The notes under the pieces were generated by a model. That model ran no database searches. It was not told the origin of the DNA and saw nothing but the letters and a program-made list of their open reading frames with translations. Shown here in pieces: positions 22,179 through 30,994 of a stretch of DNA of 64,000 nucleotides (position 1 is its first letter; each line of letters opens with the position of its first letter). A program made the position numbers and the translations under genes. The stretch is from assembly GCA_951640165.1 (NCBI GenBank), contig OX621259.1, positions 1,612,001-1,676,000 of the forward strand, given 5' to 3'. Origin of the DNA: Pseudoips prasinana. Lineage: Eukaryota > Arthropoda > Insecta > Lepidoptera > Nolidae.

Positions 22179-22977
22179 TATTTTTGCTGTACATAAATGA
22201 TATCCCTATTCAAACTCGCACGCACTTAGCATGTTTTGCTGATGATACAGCGTCTTTTACATCTTCCAACGATGTAGATCTAGTTATAGGGAGACTACAG
22301 CTTTCATTAGATTCACTACATGAATTTTTCACAAAATGGAAGCTGAAACTCAACGAGACCAAGACTGAAGCAATACTGTTCACACGTCAGCGTAAGGTTC
22401 CACGCCGAGTTCTCAAAATCGCTGGCCACTCCATATCATGGAAAAACTCAGTCCGTTATCTCGGTCACCATGGACAGTAAAATTAACTGGTCTAAACATA
22501 TTTCCAATCTCCGTGTTAAAGGCACACAGACTTTGTGAGCATTTCACGTAGTGATGAACAGAAAAGCTAAACTTAGTTCCACTACTAAACTAAGAATTTA
22601 TTTAACACTGATTCGGCCTTGCCTTACGTACGCTTGCCCAGTATGGAGCAGCACAAGTAATAGAAATTATAACATCTTACAAACAGTACAAAAAAAGCCG
22701 TGAAAATAGCATATAACACACCATACAAGACCAACTTATCAAAATTACATTTCACGATAGGACTCCCTTCGCTACGGACCTACATAATAAATCAAACATT
22801 TAAATTTTATACTAACTGCAAACATAGAAATCATTCAAACAAGCTTGTAGCACAAATTGGTCAGTCACGTGCTGACGACTTGCCGTATATCGATAGATAT
22901 GGGAAATACCGCTTACCACATCACTACGTTTTGTTCCAACCGGTACCGGTGGTCGAGAATGCCGACCGACATTGACC
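22179..22977 (+). pseudogene. Jockey-like ORF2: reverse transcriptase, second part
   Basis: Resumes with LFLLYINDIPIQ, then the catalytic CFADDTASFTSSNDVD and KWKLKLNETKTEAILFTRQR. A one-base frameshift near 22470 (YLG then VTMDSKINWSKHISNLR) and further stops follow. Next come LTYACPVWSST, LQTVQKKAVKIAY and PSLRTYIINQTFKFY to the end at 22977. The FADD box is intact, but the copy is dead from truncation, frameshift and insertion. Confidence 0.85.
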
Positions 22978-23388
22978 AGTTTAACAAAAACCCTGCGCAT
23001 CGCGCGGAGACCGCGTTCTCGCCCGTTTACAGAGAAACCGCGGGGAACTAAACGGACCAAGTTAGGTGGATACTTACACACTGTATTATCTTTTAGCACC
23101 TACAATTGTGAATATTATTTTCTAATTTACTTACAAACTAATTTATGCCATAAGTGAATTTCAAAACTAATGAATCCACATTTGAAACGTATTGATTATT
23201 TTAGTAATTATCAAAATAATGTTTAAATTAGTATATCTCAAATATGTCATTGTGTTAAACTTATAAAGGTGCTACAGCCTGTGAAAGTGTTTAGTAGATA
23301 ACGATCTGTATTGTGCTGTGTTGCAGTCAAATACTCTGTCAGTGTTATTATTATTATTGAAATAAAGAATTTATAAAACAAACAAACA
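22978..23388 (+). other. 3' UTR of Jockey-like LINE
   Basis: Non-coding, ending in AATAAAG plus A-rich AAAC repeats just before the 10-bp target duplication. Confidence 0.7.
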
Positions 23389-23786
23389 ATAAATCATTGT
23401 TATATCATATTTGATTATTAAAAAAATTACGAATTAGTCAATCATATCAATTAGTAATATGCATATTGTAATTTAATTGTTTATTAATTTTATTTGTTTT
23501 TTGAATATTGTTTGATTAAGTATTGATTTAGTAATATGTACAACGTAATTTATTATACAATAAATAAACAATTTCATACGTAACCTACCAAATATTTTTG
23601 TGTATTCAGAACATTTTCAAATGAGACGTTTGATCGAGTCGACCACTAACTGTTTTAAAAAGGTGGACACTCGACCATGAGCCGAGAATCGCATGGTCGA
23701 GTGGCCGACCTGACCACTACCATTTTAGAAGAATGGGAAACTCGACCAATGGTCGAGAATATTATGGTCCAGTTTCCACCTAACCC
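23389..23786 (-). repeat. MULE right terminal inverted repeat, outer piece
   Basis: Reverse complement of 14177-14475 with few mismatches, ending CCACCTAACCC next to the GTCGAAAT duplication. It contains the same CTCGACCA/TGGTCGAG palindromes. Confidence 0.9.
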
Positions 23787-23894
23787 GTCGAAATCATGAA
23801 CACTCGGATCGAAATCAGATATATAATAATGGTTGGATCTGACCTGAGCACGGCTTAAAGCGATCAAAAGACGCTCTGCAGCGTTTGTCACTTG
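23787..23894 (-). pseudogene. Gypsy gag N-terminus
   Basis: The minus frame from ATG at 23891 reads TNAAERLLIALSRAQVRSNH and ISDFDPSVHDFD, then meets the MULE edge at 23787. The next gag codons (CDEVEKARILNNWDD in frame) lie at about 14168. The two halves are separated only by the transposon, which is how the insertion was recognised. Confidence 0.75.
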
Positions 23895-24154
23895 GTCATC
23901 GGAATGCGAGACTCCAACGTTGCTCGGAGTTGTAGCCTAGGAGGCTTTCACTGCTTCTCCGGACTATAGAGGCGAGCAGAGGGCTCGAGCCGTCTAGAAT
24001 TTAATTAACCCGCGCCGGAGGGCACCCCCTGTGGGGTTCGAACCTCGACTCTGGGCGATTACTGGCGGAGAGAGGGCAAGATCATCATTTTAGGGAGTTT
24101 TGTGCAACTTTCGCTCTACGTTAATGACATGACGCGGCCCCCCGTCCGCGTTGA
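23895..24154 (-). other. Gypsy leader and damaged LTR junction
   Basis: Untranslated leader. A GGTTCGAACC near-palindrome at 24034-24043 could be part of a tRNA-related primer site, but no clear TGG-start primer binding site was found. At 24127-24154 a GC-rich GGCCCCCCGTCCGCG segment replaces expected LTR sequence. Confidence 0.4.
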
Positions 24155-24238
24155 GGGGGGTGGCTGCTCGACGGGCGCCACGCCGTATATATAGCCGTCG
24201 TTGTGTTGCCACGAAGGTATTCAAAATCACTTCTAACA
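24155..24238 (-). repeat. Gypsy 5' LTR remnant
   Basis: 84 bases nearly identical to the start of the 3' LTR (9635-9718), including TATATATA. The rest of the LTR is missing or unrecognisable, so this LTR was damaged after insertion. Confidence 0.75.
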
Positions 24239-24567
24239 GTATATATGAAGTTGGTTATAAACAAAAATACATTTTCATACATTTTATCTTCTTCTTATCG
24301 TGTCGATGGTAAGAATTATATTTTATCTTCCCAAAATTGAGCAACGCTTATCGCTTTGGCTGAAGCGACATACATAAGAAGATATATTTTTTTCAAAATA
24401 CATAAAATAACAAAATATTCTGATACATTGACCACGTCTCAGAATATTTTCACATAATTTACGTACAAAAATTTTAAAGGCGCTCAAGTTTATCTAATAG
24501 TGCTTCACATAAGTCAGAATACCGGAATACACATTTAAAGGTTTAATAGTGTTTTATACAGTAAGTG
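24239..24567. other. Unassigned AT-rich sequence
   Basis: No feature that I can support. Confidence 0.4.
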
Positions 24568-24885
24568 ACTGCCTCCTTGTTCTAACGGAAGCGTGTTCAC
24601 CCGCAGGGAACGAGGTCCTGGGTTAAAATCCCAGGTCGAGTCAAAAGTGAATTTGGCACATTTCTGCAAAAAGAAAATTTTCTCAGCATCAGCCCGAAGT
24701 CTGGGAGTTGGCGGAATTATACCCTCGTGCCTCGGAGAGCACGAAAAGCCGTTAGTCCCGCACCTGATCTCTTTCCGGTCGTGTCGTTAGGCGTCTCATC
24801 GGATCGTGAGATTGATGTAATAGAAAGTGCTCCTGGGTTTTCGCACACACTTGTGCACTATAATATGTTCCGCGCAGATATTTTA
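24568..24885 (+). mobile_element. SINE-D, nearly full length
   Basis: The head has the A-box region TGTTCTAACGGAAGCGTG and a B box degraded to GGGTTAAAATCCC. The body includes CATCAGCCCGAAGTCTGGG, AGTTGGCGG, CCTCGTGCCTCGGAGAGCAC, CTCTTTCCGG and GAAAGTGCTCCTG. It matches the reverse complement of 41637-41979 in order. Confidence 0.8.
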
Positions 24886-24899
24886 TTTTTATTCATTTA

Positions 24900-25078
24900 T
24901 TATTTTAGAAGGCAACGCCCGCACTAGGTAATCTAATCCCTGTGTCGCGGGGTAATTTACAAACATATAATAGACGGACGCAAATTACATCCAGAGTTAG
25001 AACAAATATTTATGGGTCACACAAATAGTCGAAGTGGTGAGGCGACTGTCTTAGCCGCTGCGCCACTCGTGCAGTCGA
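24900..25078 (-). mobile_element. SINE-C copy
   Basis: On the minus strand: GAGTGGCGCAGCGGCTAAG head (A box), a deleted B-box area, TGTGTGACCCATAAATATTT, TTTGCGTCCGTCTATTATAT, then TACCCCGCGACACAGGGATT. The 3' end is in the AACGCCC...GCACTAGG block. Confidence 0.8.
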
Positions 25079-25344
25079 TGGCTAATCTCTATTAAGAATG
25101 GCCGCCATGAACATAATTCCGCTAGGGGGACAGTATTATTATTATATAGTGAGTCTAACTGGTGCAACTTTATGGTAGACCAGAACCGGTTGAAAGTAAT
25201 AGAAGAGAAATAGGCAGCAATATTTCTTCATTAAATGAGACCGCCATGAATTATTCACAGGACATTCATTATGGATGCCGAATGGTCCGCACATTGCTCT
25301 CTACATGGATAGTGACCACTCTGCTATTACCACATATTTTTTAT

Positions 25345-25860
25345 TTTATTTATTTAATCTTTATTTCAGACATATATGTACAATGACAGATAGTCCATAA
25401 TTTTATTACGAAACTAAGGTTAATACGGGTTGTTAGTAGTACACAAAAATAAATGCAAAAAAGTTAGTAATTTGATTGAAATCTCAAGCAATTTTTCTGT
25501 GTCACCGTAGTAGAGTGTGCTTGGAAATTCCGCTAATTATACCTATTCCATTTTGGTAGCAGAAGCTATGACTGTGTAAACGGTCAGCAAATGCATGATT
25601 AGCTCGGCGCATTAAACAGACCGAGACTTTTCTTCTATTGTCTAAGCGAACAGGGTTAAATAGAAGTTTGGCGTGTTATTTAAGCATGATGTGTATTATA
25701 AATAGTTTGCGAACTGTTATTATTTTAGGTTCTACATAAAGCTGATGCGTGGGAAACATGAAAGGGCGATACGTAGCTTTAGAATTGTTATTTGAGATTC
25801 TTTGAACTCAGACAGTAATGCAATATGCGAGAATGAATTGGCAGAGAGCAAAACAAACCG
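25345..25860 (-). pseudogene. LINE ORF2 C-terminus and 3' end
   Basis: The minus frame reads HAKLLFNPVRLDNRRKVSVC and LMRRANHAFADRFTHSHSF, the type of C-terminal region seen in CR1/Jockey LINEs. It is followed by GACATATATGTC... and an AATAAAG signal with AAAT repeats at 25345-25372. It is 5' truncated, with at least two stops. Confidence 0.55.
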
Positions 25861-25981
25861 TAATAACCTAATTTTTTGTTATTAGTTTAAATTACCAATT
25901 TGAATGGCTTTAAATTGTGTTTACTCCTTTGGCTTTATAATATTATATTTTACTTATATAACCATAATTGGTGCATGTTGT

Positions 25982-25995
25982 ATTAACCTGTAAGT
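25982..25995. repeat. Target duplication around Penelope inverted pair, left copy
   Basis: ATTAACCTGTAAGT, identical to 26945-26958. Confidence 0.85.
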
Positions 25996-26059
25996 TTTTT
26001 ATATACTGTAGACACGGGTCTCATCGCGATAAATATTTAGGTAAATCATTACCTTGTTT

Positions 26060-26102
26060 ACCCGACGTTTCGGCATGGATTGCACCAGCCGTGGTCACGG
26101 GT
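26060..26102 (-). ncRNA. Hammerhead-like motif, arm 1
   Basis: Mirror copy of the motif at 26809-26851; see that entry for the core layout. Confidence 0.4.
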
Positions 26103-26424
26103 CGACTGGTGTGGCTCGGCAGCGTCGTCTCCGTGTAGCTCGGGTATCGGTATCTACCCTCGCATGGTCTTGATATTTTTTATTTTCCTTTACGAAACTG
26201 TCGGTACACACGACACTAATGACATCAGCGCACGGGCGCACTACGTTGGTTACGCGACGATGGCACTTCGTTATTACAGGATTCCAAGATGGTGAGAGGC
26301 GGTATCCGTCTTCCCGGTTGAAATTGATATGTTTCTTTATTTCAACCGCTTCACGTACTATTCTGGAGTAATAGTGACGATCGGTGGAGAGGACCTGTGG
26401 CTTGTGTAAATTTGTAATCCAGTG
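26095..26424 (-). pseudogene. Penelope-like ORF C-terminus, arm 1
   Basis: Mirror image of 26487-26816 with the same reading frame (HWITNLHKPQVLSTDRHYYS onward) and the same TGA stop. It is truncated at its start, where it meets the other arm. The one mismatch noted falls near residue 70 of this fragment (R-P-C-A here, R-P-G-A in arm 2). Confidence 0.7.
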
Positions 26425-26426
26425 CC

Positions 26427-26816
26427 TGTAACCGACAGGTTAATAAATCAGCAATAGCTGAGCACGTAGTCGACACAGGATCCCAACACTGGATTACAAA
26501 TTTACACAAGCCACAGGTCCTCTCCACCGATCGTCACTATTACTCCAGAATAGTACGTGAAGCGGTTGAAATAAAGAAACATATCAATTTCAACCGGGAA
26601 GACGGATACCGCCTCTCACCATCTTGGAATCCTGTAATAACGAAGTGCCATCGTCGCGTAACCAACGTAGTGCGCCCGGGCGCTGATGTCATTAGTGTCG
26701 TGTGTACCGACAGTTTCGTAAAGGAAAATAAAAAATATCAAGACCATGCGAGGGTAGATACCGATACCCGAGCTACACGGAGACGACGCTGCCGAGCCAC
26801 ACCAGTCGACCCGTGA
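26427..26816 (+). pseudogene. Penelope-like ORF C-terminus (end of GIY-YIG nuclease)
   Basis: Open frame of 129 codons to TGA at 26814. Residues read NKSAIAEHVVDTGSQHWI, HYYSRIVREAVEIKKHINFN and REDGYRLSPSWNPVI, then an arginine-rich tail. The SAIAEH....TG and REA.EI.KH..N.NRE.G..LS..W blocks are the conserved end of the GIY-YIG endonuclease domain of Penelope-like retroelements. Everything upstream (reverse transcriptase, first part of the nuclease) is missing by 5' truncation. The stop codon falls inside the hammerhead-like motif. No frameshifts are visible, so this is a young fragment. Confidence 0.75.
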
Positions 26817-26851
26817 CCACGGCTGGTGCAATCCATGCCGAAACGTCGGGT
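26809..26851 (+). ncRNA. Hammerhead-ribozyme-like motif, arm 2
   Basis: ACCC (26809-26812) can pair with GGGT (26848-26851). Between them lie GTGACCA (26813-26819), a stem GGCTGG/CCATGCC (26821-26839) with a TGCAAT loop, then GAAAC and GTC (26840-26847). The layout is that of type-I hammerheads known in Penelope-like elements. The canonical CUGANGA is GUGACCA: positions 3 and 8 are both swapped (C3 to G, G8 to C). There is an extra C before stem II. Activity is uncertain. Confidence 0.45.
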
Positions 26852-26958
26852 AAACAAGGTAATGATTTACCTAAATATTTATCGCGATGAGACCCGTGTC
26901 TACAGTATATAAAAAATGTGTACAAATCGCGAAAGTTTAAAAACATTAACCTGTAAGT

Positions 26959-27424
26959 AATTGTCGCACTTATAAACGAACTAATTTGCGTATTACTTTA
27001 AATGTATTGTGTGAACAATTGTTGGCTAACCTAAATAAATAACTAATAAATAAAAAACCTCTTTAAATAATTTAAAATCAGCCATGTTACGTAAACTAAC
27101 TTACGCACATATAAATACGTGTAAAACAATACCTATAGTAGGGGTTAAACAGTTGTATCAATCCTTCGGCAAGTTTATTTTTAATAGCGGTGTGAATATA
27201 TGAAATAGATGAACTTGTTGTTTATAACTTGGGCAGAGCTTCACCGCGGCAAGATTAAAAGTTAGTTAACTCCGGGATGTTATTATTGTATATTTAATAA
27301 CTCCAGGAATCGAGGTCGGTTTCACACTCAACAACTTGGAAGGAACTAAAACTTAACAGCGAGTCGTATTAACAATTTATCCGTTGACGTTTAGTTAAAA
27401 TAGTTACTTACTTATCGTATGGAT
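26959..27424. other. Unassigned AT-rich sequence
   Basis: No coding or repeat signature recognised. Confidence 0.4.
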
Positions 27425-27608
27425 ACTCATCTTATGTATTAGTGTTGTTCAAGCCGCCCTATCATAGCCGGCTACACCCAAGCCAGACAGCTTAAAGTGC
27501 CCTCCGAAGCACGGATATACTCAGAAATTAACTTTGGCGGTCACCCATCTTTGGATTGACCGCGAGCCTAGTTGCAAAACCTCGCTGATAGCTTACCGAC
27601 CGGTGAGA
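27425..27608 (-). mobile_element. 5S-rRNA-derived SINE copy
   Basis: The minus strand gives GCGAGGTTTTGCAACTAGGC, GCGGTCAATCCAAAGATGGG and TGACCGCC, then the body with CTTCGGAGGGCACTTTAAGC, GTCTGGCTTGGG and the tail ACGATAAGTAAGTAA. Confidence 0.8.
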
Positions 27609-27639
27609 GTATCTGGATATGGGCGCAAATATACATTTT

Positions 27640-27836
27640 TTTTCATGACAATGCTCGAATTCGGGAATCGTATCCCTGTGTCGCGGGATACCTTACAAAC
27701 ATATAATAGTTAGGCACAAATTACATCCAGCCTCAGAAGAAATATATATGGGTCCACAAATAGTTGTCCGGCGCGGGACTCGGAGCGGCAAGGCGACAGT
27801 CTTAGTCTTAGCCGCTGCGCCACACGTGCAGTCAAA
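27640..27836 (-). mobile_element. SINE-C copy
   Basis: Same order as the copy at 35180-35375: GTGTGGCGCAGCGGCTAAG head, the GTCCCGCGCCGGACAACTAT block, CCCATATATATTTCTTCTGA and ATCCCGCGACACAGGGATAC. The TAAGAC word is duplicated in the head. It directly follows the 5S-derived SINE. Confidence 0.8.
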
Positions 27837-28082
27837 TTTATTTATTAGTATATACTTCTAAAATAAAGTGTGTATATTTATTATGCCTGCATATAATTAT
27901 GCCTTATTCATTAAATACAACAACAAAAGATAAAACAGCAACGTTACTCTGCATTAAAAATACTGTATGTCAGCTTTCATTGCGAAACCTCACATGGGAT
28001 TTTTTAGTAAGTAACTAGACTAATTTAAGTTTCATAAAAAACTAGCAGTGCAATACCGATGAGAGCATCTGGCTATGGAAGC

Positions 28083-28165
28083 CTCTGCCTCGTTTGTCTA
28101 GCGGTAGCGTGTTCACCCGCAGAGAACGAGGTCCTGGGTTCAAATCCTGGGTCGGGCCAAAAGTG
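28083..28165 (+). mobile_element. SINE-D head fragment
   Basis: TGCCTCGTTTGTCTAGCGGT (A box) and GTCCTGGGTTCAAATCCTGG (B box), 3' truncated within AAAAGTGATTTGGGA. A separate CACCGCGGGGCACAGCTAG word at 28293-28311 belongs to another dispersed repeat, also seen at 36307-36328. Confidence 0.7.
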
Positions 28166-28375
28166 ATTTGGGACGTTACTGTAAAAAATTCTCTCCACTT
28201 CCTTCCTTTCCACGGTTTTGCATTCATTGGAAAGGTCTCGGGCTCCGTGAGGTCTATAGCAAAGAAAATTTGTAAAATTTAACACGGGTAACACCGCGGG
28301 GCACAGCTAGTTTAATTATAAAATGGTTGCATGTGTGAGTATGAAGCGCAACCGGTTCATGCAACCGATTCATAA

Positions 28376-28505
28376 TACTTACTTATCGTATGGGCAGTGG
28401 TTACCTGCAACCGGGACCGACAGCTTAACGTGCCCTCCGAAGCACGGAGACGTTCAGAAATAAAACCACTTTGGTGGTAACCAGATGGGTGACCACCAAT
28501 TGACA
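28376..28505 (-). mobile_element. 5S-rRNA-derived SINE, partial
   Basis: Keeps GGTCACCCATCTGGTTACC and the body CTCCGTGCTTCGGAGGGCAC, CGGTCCCGGTTGCAGG and the ACGATAAGTAAGT tail. The first half of the 5S head is lost. Confidence 0.65.
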
Positions 28506-28749
28506 GACACCATTGGGGTAGCTTGATGTGCTGTACATAATTATTTTGTATGTACGTACATTGTAGCATTTCTTGGGATGCAGAAAATGTACATATATTT
28601 TGTATGTGCTTATATAATAGCACATGCATGTTGGCATTTCTGGGATGGGAAAACCAATGGAACTATACTATCTATCTATTATAAGAGTTATTCTCTTCTC
28701 AGTGAATCTTTCTCTTTTTGATGTTTGATTGCTTCCTATTATGCATGGC

Positions 28750-28998
28750 ATGCGCTTTTATTTGATCCATGTACGTTCTCCTTGGTTTGCTCCGACTTCT
28801 CTTTTCTTTACCTTCCATAAGGTTTGTAATGGAAGCGTCATGCCATATCGCGTGATATAGAAGAAGTGATATAGAGAGTAAAAGAAAAAAGATGATGGCA
28901 TCCTTCTTCTTCTACTCTCTATGGAGTTTACAATAGAACTCATTTCATCTGCTGTTTTCAACACTTCTTCATTCCTTTTTCTGTTTTTCAAATAGATT
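28750..28998 (-). pseudogene. LINE reverse transcriptase C-terminal fragment
   Basis: The minus frame starts EIYLKNRKRNEEVLKTADEM, then SSIVNSIESRRRRM. In insect LINE C-termini the pattern R.NEEVL...E...L..I..RR...GH is common. The following codons have been replaced by an imperfect hairpin (28845-28925). It is a short remnant and the clade is not decidable. Confidence 0.45.
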
Positions 28999-29367
28999 TC
29001 ATTTGAGCTCCGACGTATAGATCTTCGTTATAATAGAAAGAGCAAGATCAAAGGAGCTTATTATCAGCGAGGTGCGGCGACATGTTTTAAAAATATATTG
29101 AAGGCTTACGCGTTGTTTAATTCATAAAACCTTAAGTTCTTCTTCTTAGTGAGTCGATAGCAATATAAATTGTGACTTCTCAGAACTTGGCTATGAGATT
29201 CGCATTATCTATTAGCGCTTACCGCGATAGCAATATAGAAAAAGTCAATACAATAACTTTAGTCCAAAACTAATCATTTGACATAATTATGTATAAAATA
29301 AATTTAAGTCCGAAATGAGAATAAATTTATTAACTTTTCATAATTTTGTATTGGGCAAAATTATGAA
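28999..29367. other. Unassigned AT-rich sequence
   Basis: Nothing recognised. Confidence 0.4.
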
Positions 29368-29498
29368 TAGGCACACACGTATCAAGCTATAATTTACAAT
29401 ATAAGCTGACCTGTTATTGTATGGAAATCCTATACAACGCAAGATCAGCTTATACCGGAAATGTAAAGCTAGATATGTAGCCGTGTGTACGTATTTAT
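29368..29498. mobile_element. Palindromic MITE (GGCACACACG type)
   Basis: The outer arms GCACACACGTAT/GTGTGTAC and inner arms AGCTA...TTACA...TAAGCTGA / TCAGCTTATACCGG...TGTAAAGCTAG make most of the 130 bases self-complementary. No target duplication was identified. Confidence 0.6.
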
Positions 29499-29641
29499 AA
29501 CTATGCGGAATAATTGAAATTCAAGGTACCGTTCCCTTTACGATGCAAGTTCACTAGAGGATGAAAATGGATTTTAGATTAGATAAGATTAAACAAATTT
29601 AAACATAGTAGGTATTAAAAAGAATAAACGTGTACAAAATT

Positions 29642-29890
29642 GAGTACTTACTTACTTAGACGTACGGGCAGAGGCCACCCTAGTGGCAGACTTGTTCAAG
29701 CCGCGCAGTAGGCCTCTGACATGGCTTGTTGTCTCATGACTGCACTCAGCACCACGTGCCTTCCGAAAAAAGGAAACGCTCAGAAATCAAACCACTTTGG
29801 TGGTTACCCATCTATGGGCTGACCTTGAGCTTATTTGCTAAACCTCACTGATCACTTGCGGACCAATGAATCCATCTAGCTATGAGCGCC
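29642..29890 (-). mobile_element. 5S-rRNA-derived SINE, near full length
   Basis: About 250 bases. The head has GTGAGGTTTAGCAAATAAGC and CAGCCCATAGATGGG (degraded 5S promoter). The middle reads GAGCGTTTCC...GAAGGCACGTGG. The 3' section, GGCCTACTGCGCGGCTTGAA...GCCTCTGCCCGTACG, ends in TAAGTAAGTAAGTA. The tail shows the direction of retroposition. Confidence 0.8.
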
Positions 29891-30009
29891 TGACAGAATT
29901 AAGTCATTATGATTAGCATTTGCAATCCAAAATGTTCGTACTACAGAAATCACTACATATTAGTATCACTCTTTAGGGATATGAGACATGGACACAGAAA
30001 TAAAGAAAC

Positions 30010-30300
30010 AGAGAGAATAAACGCATTTGAAGTGAAGCTTGGGTGAAGAATGGAGAAAATGAGTTGGAGACAAATAAAAACTGGCTGGCAACCGCTGGAT
30101 GTGGATAACGCAAACCTGCAATTATGGAGGTCGGTGGAGGACGCGTTTATCCAGCAATGGACGTCCTTCGGCAGATATGATCATGATGATGAAGATTTCT
30201 CTGCTGCCATGCCCATGACTTTTAAGGTTATATAGAAGCCAAACCCATCTTGTTAAATGTCATGCTTAAGTGGTTTAAAATTTCCGTGTCCATAAACAGA
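30010..30300 (+). mobile_element. RTE-type 3' end
   Basis: The frame fragment MEKMSWRQIKTGWQP...RSVEDAFIQQWTSFG matches the end of RTE ORF2 (QQWTSFG from CAGCAATGGACGTCC TTCGG). It is followed by GATATGATCATGATGATGA and then a block (TCTGCTGCCATGCCC ... TTTCCGTGTCC) that also follows the RTE tails at 34545 and 34835. Confidence 0.6.
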
Positions 30301-30334
30301 TTTGGGGGTCGATTGCTACCGCGTCCGTAGGCTA

Positions 30335-30985
30335 TAGCTCTAGAGACCCTACACTCCTGGGTAGCGCTGAACGGTAGCTAGAGGTAGAGCATAGCGATTA
30401 TCTTTTCTCGCTTTATGGGCAGCCCGACTGGGTAGGTGCCTCCACCTTACAGAATACATGCAGCGGAATAACCTGCGTTGTGCTCCTGTGTGTAAGTAAG
30501 GTCGCCAGAGCCCAATTAGAAGTCTTTATGCAGGCAGTGTGGGGAACCGGCGTTTGTAGAACCGATGGTGGCAGTTGCGGTAGCGGAGTGTGGGTGCGGC
30601 GGCCAGGGAGGCCCAGTGAAATGGTTGTTTACTGGCCGCCCGCAGGTTGTAGGGTTCCCGAACCCAGGGAGCACTTAATCTCGGCCCTGGGAGGCTGAAC
30701 CGCCGCCTGTGTAAAGTTCATGGTATGGTAGTCGTGCCGGAGAAGGAGACCGGGGTGGACCCGGCTATTGCATCAGGGGGGGACTGGGGGCCCTTCCGTC
30801 CACCGCACCGATGAACTGCAGAACCGGCATCTGCCATCAACCGGTCGAATATCGTGTTTTGCTCCTTTTGGTCGGCAACGCGCTAATGATGCCCCTGGTG
30901 TTGCAAGCGTTCATAGGCTACGGTGATCACTTACAATCAGGTGGGCCGGATACTTGTTTACCAACTAAGTTGTATAAAAAAAACA
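30335..30985 (+). mobile_element. GC-rich retroposon fragment(s)
   Basis: About 650 bases richer in GC than the surroundings. It contains CCTCCACCTTACAGAATACA, GTTGTGCTCCTGTGTGTAAG, GGTCGGCAACGCGC, then GATCACTTACAATCAGGTGG, and ends GTTGTATAAAAAAAAC. The A-run end suggests a poly(A) retroposon read on the plus strand. I recall these words as common lepidopteran repeats but cannot name the family. Confidence 0.5.
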
Positions 30986-30994
30986 GAACTATTG

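Larger units (their letters stand above)
16466..23388 (+). mobile_element. Jockey-like LINE, 5' truncated, with nested LINE
   Basis: Plus-strand non-LTR element inserted in the MULE's right inverted repeat. It begins within the ORF2 linker, has lost its endonuclease, and ends with AATAAAGAATTTATAAAACA and an AAAC-type tail. Without the inner LINE it is about 2.3 kb. Confidence 0.85.
14177..23786 (+). mobile_element. MULE-type DNA transposon, with nested LINEs
   Basis: Bounded by long terminal inverted repeats and an 8-bp target duplication inside Gypsy gag. Without the LINE nest (16466-23398) it is about 2.7 kb and carries one transposase gene with a FLYWCH-like zinc finger and MULE core. 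The class is assigned from the transposase, the long repeats and the duplication length. Confidence 0.9.
9510..24238 (-). mobile_element. Gypsy-type LTR retrotransposon, interrupted
   Basis: A minus-strand Ty3/Gypsy element. The order from right to left is 5' LTR remnant (24155-24238), leader, gag start (to 23787), a 9.6-kb foreign insertion (14177-23786), the rest of gag with zinc knuckles and protease, reverse transcriptase, RNase H, integrase, a purine-rich tract (9719-9729) and 3' LTR (ending about 9510). Without the insertion it would be about 5.1 kb, normal for Gypsy. There is no env-like gene. At least three frameshifts, in homopolymer runs and around 12600, break pol. Confidence 0.9.
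25996..26944. mobile_element. Penelope-like element, head-to-head inverted pair
   Basis: Arm 1 (25996-26424) is the reverse complement of arm 2 (26487-26915) over 429 bases; I noticed only one mismatch. The 62-base centre belongs to arm 2, which is the longer copy. Both arms carry the end of a Penelope-like ORF and the downstream pseudo-LTR sequence, so the 3' ends point outwards. The whole unit is flanked by a 14-bp direct repeat and so behaved as one insertion. Arm 2 has 29 extra bases at its outer end. Confidence 0.8.

Noticed and set aside
26080..26295. 71-codon open frame on the plus strand and its exact mirror at 26616-26831
   Set aside because: Both are antisense shadows of the Penelope-like ORF end in each arm. 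The meaningful frames run the other way.
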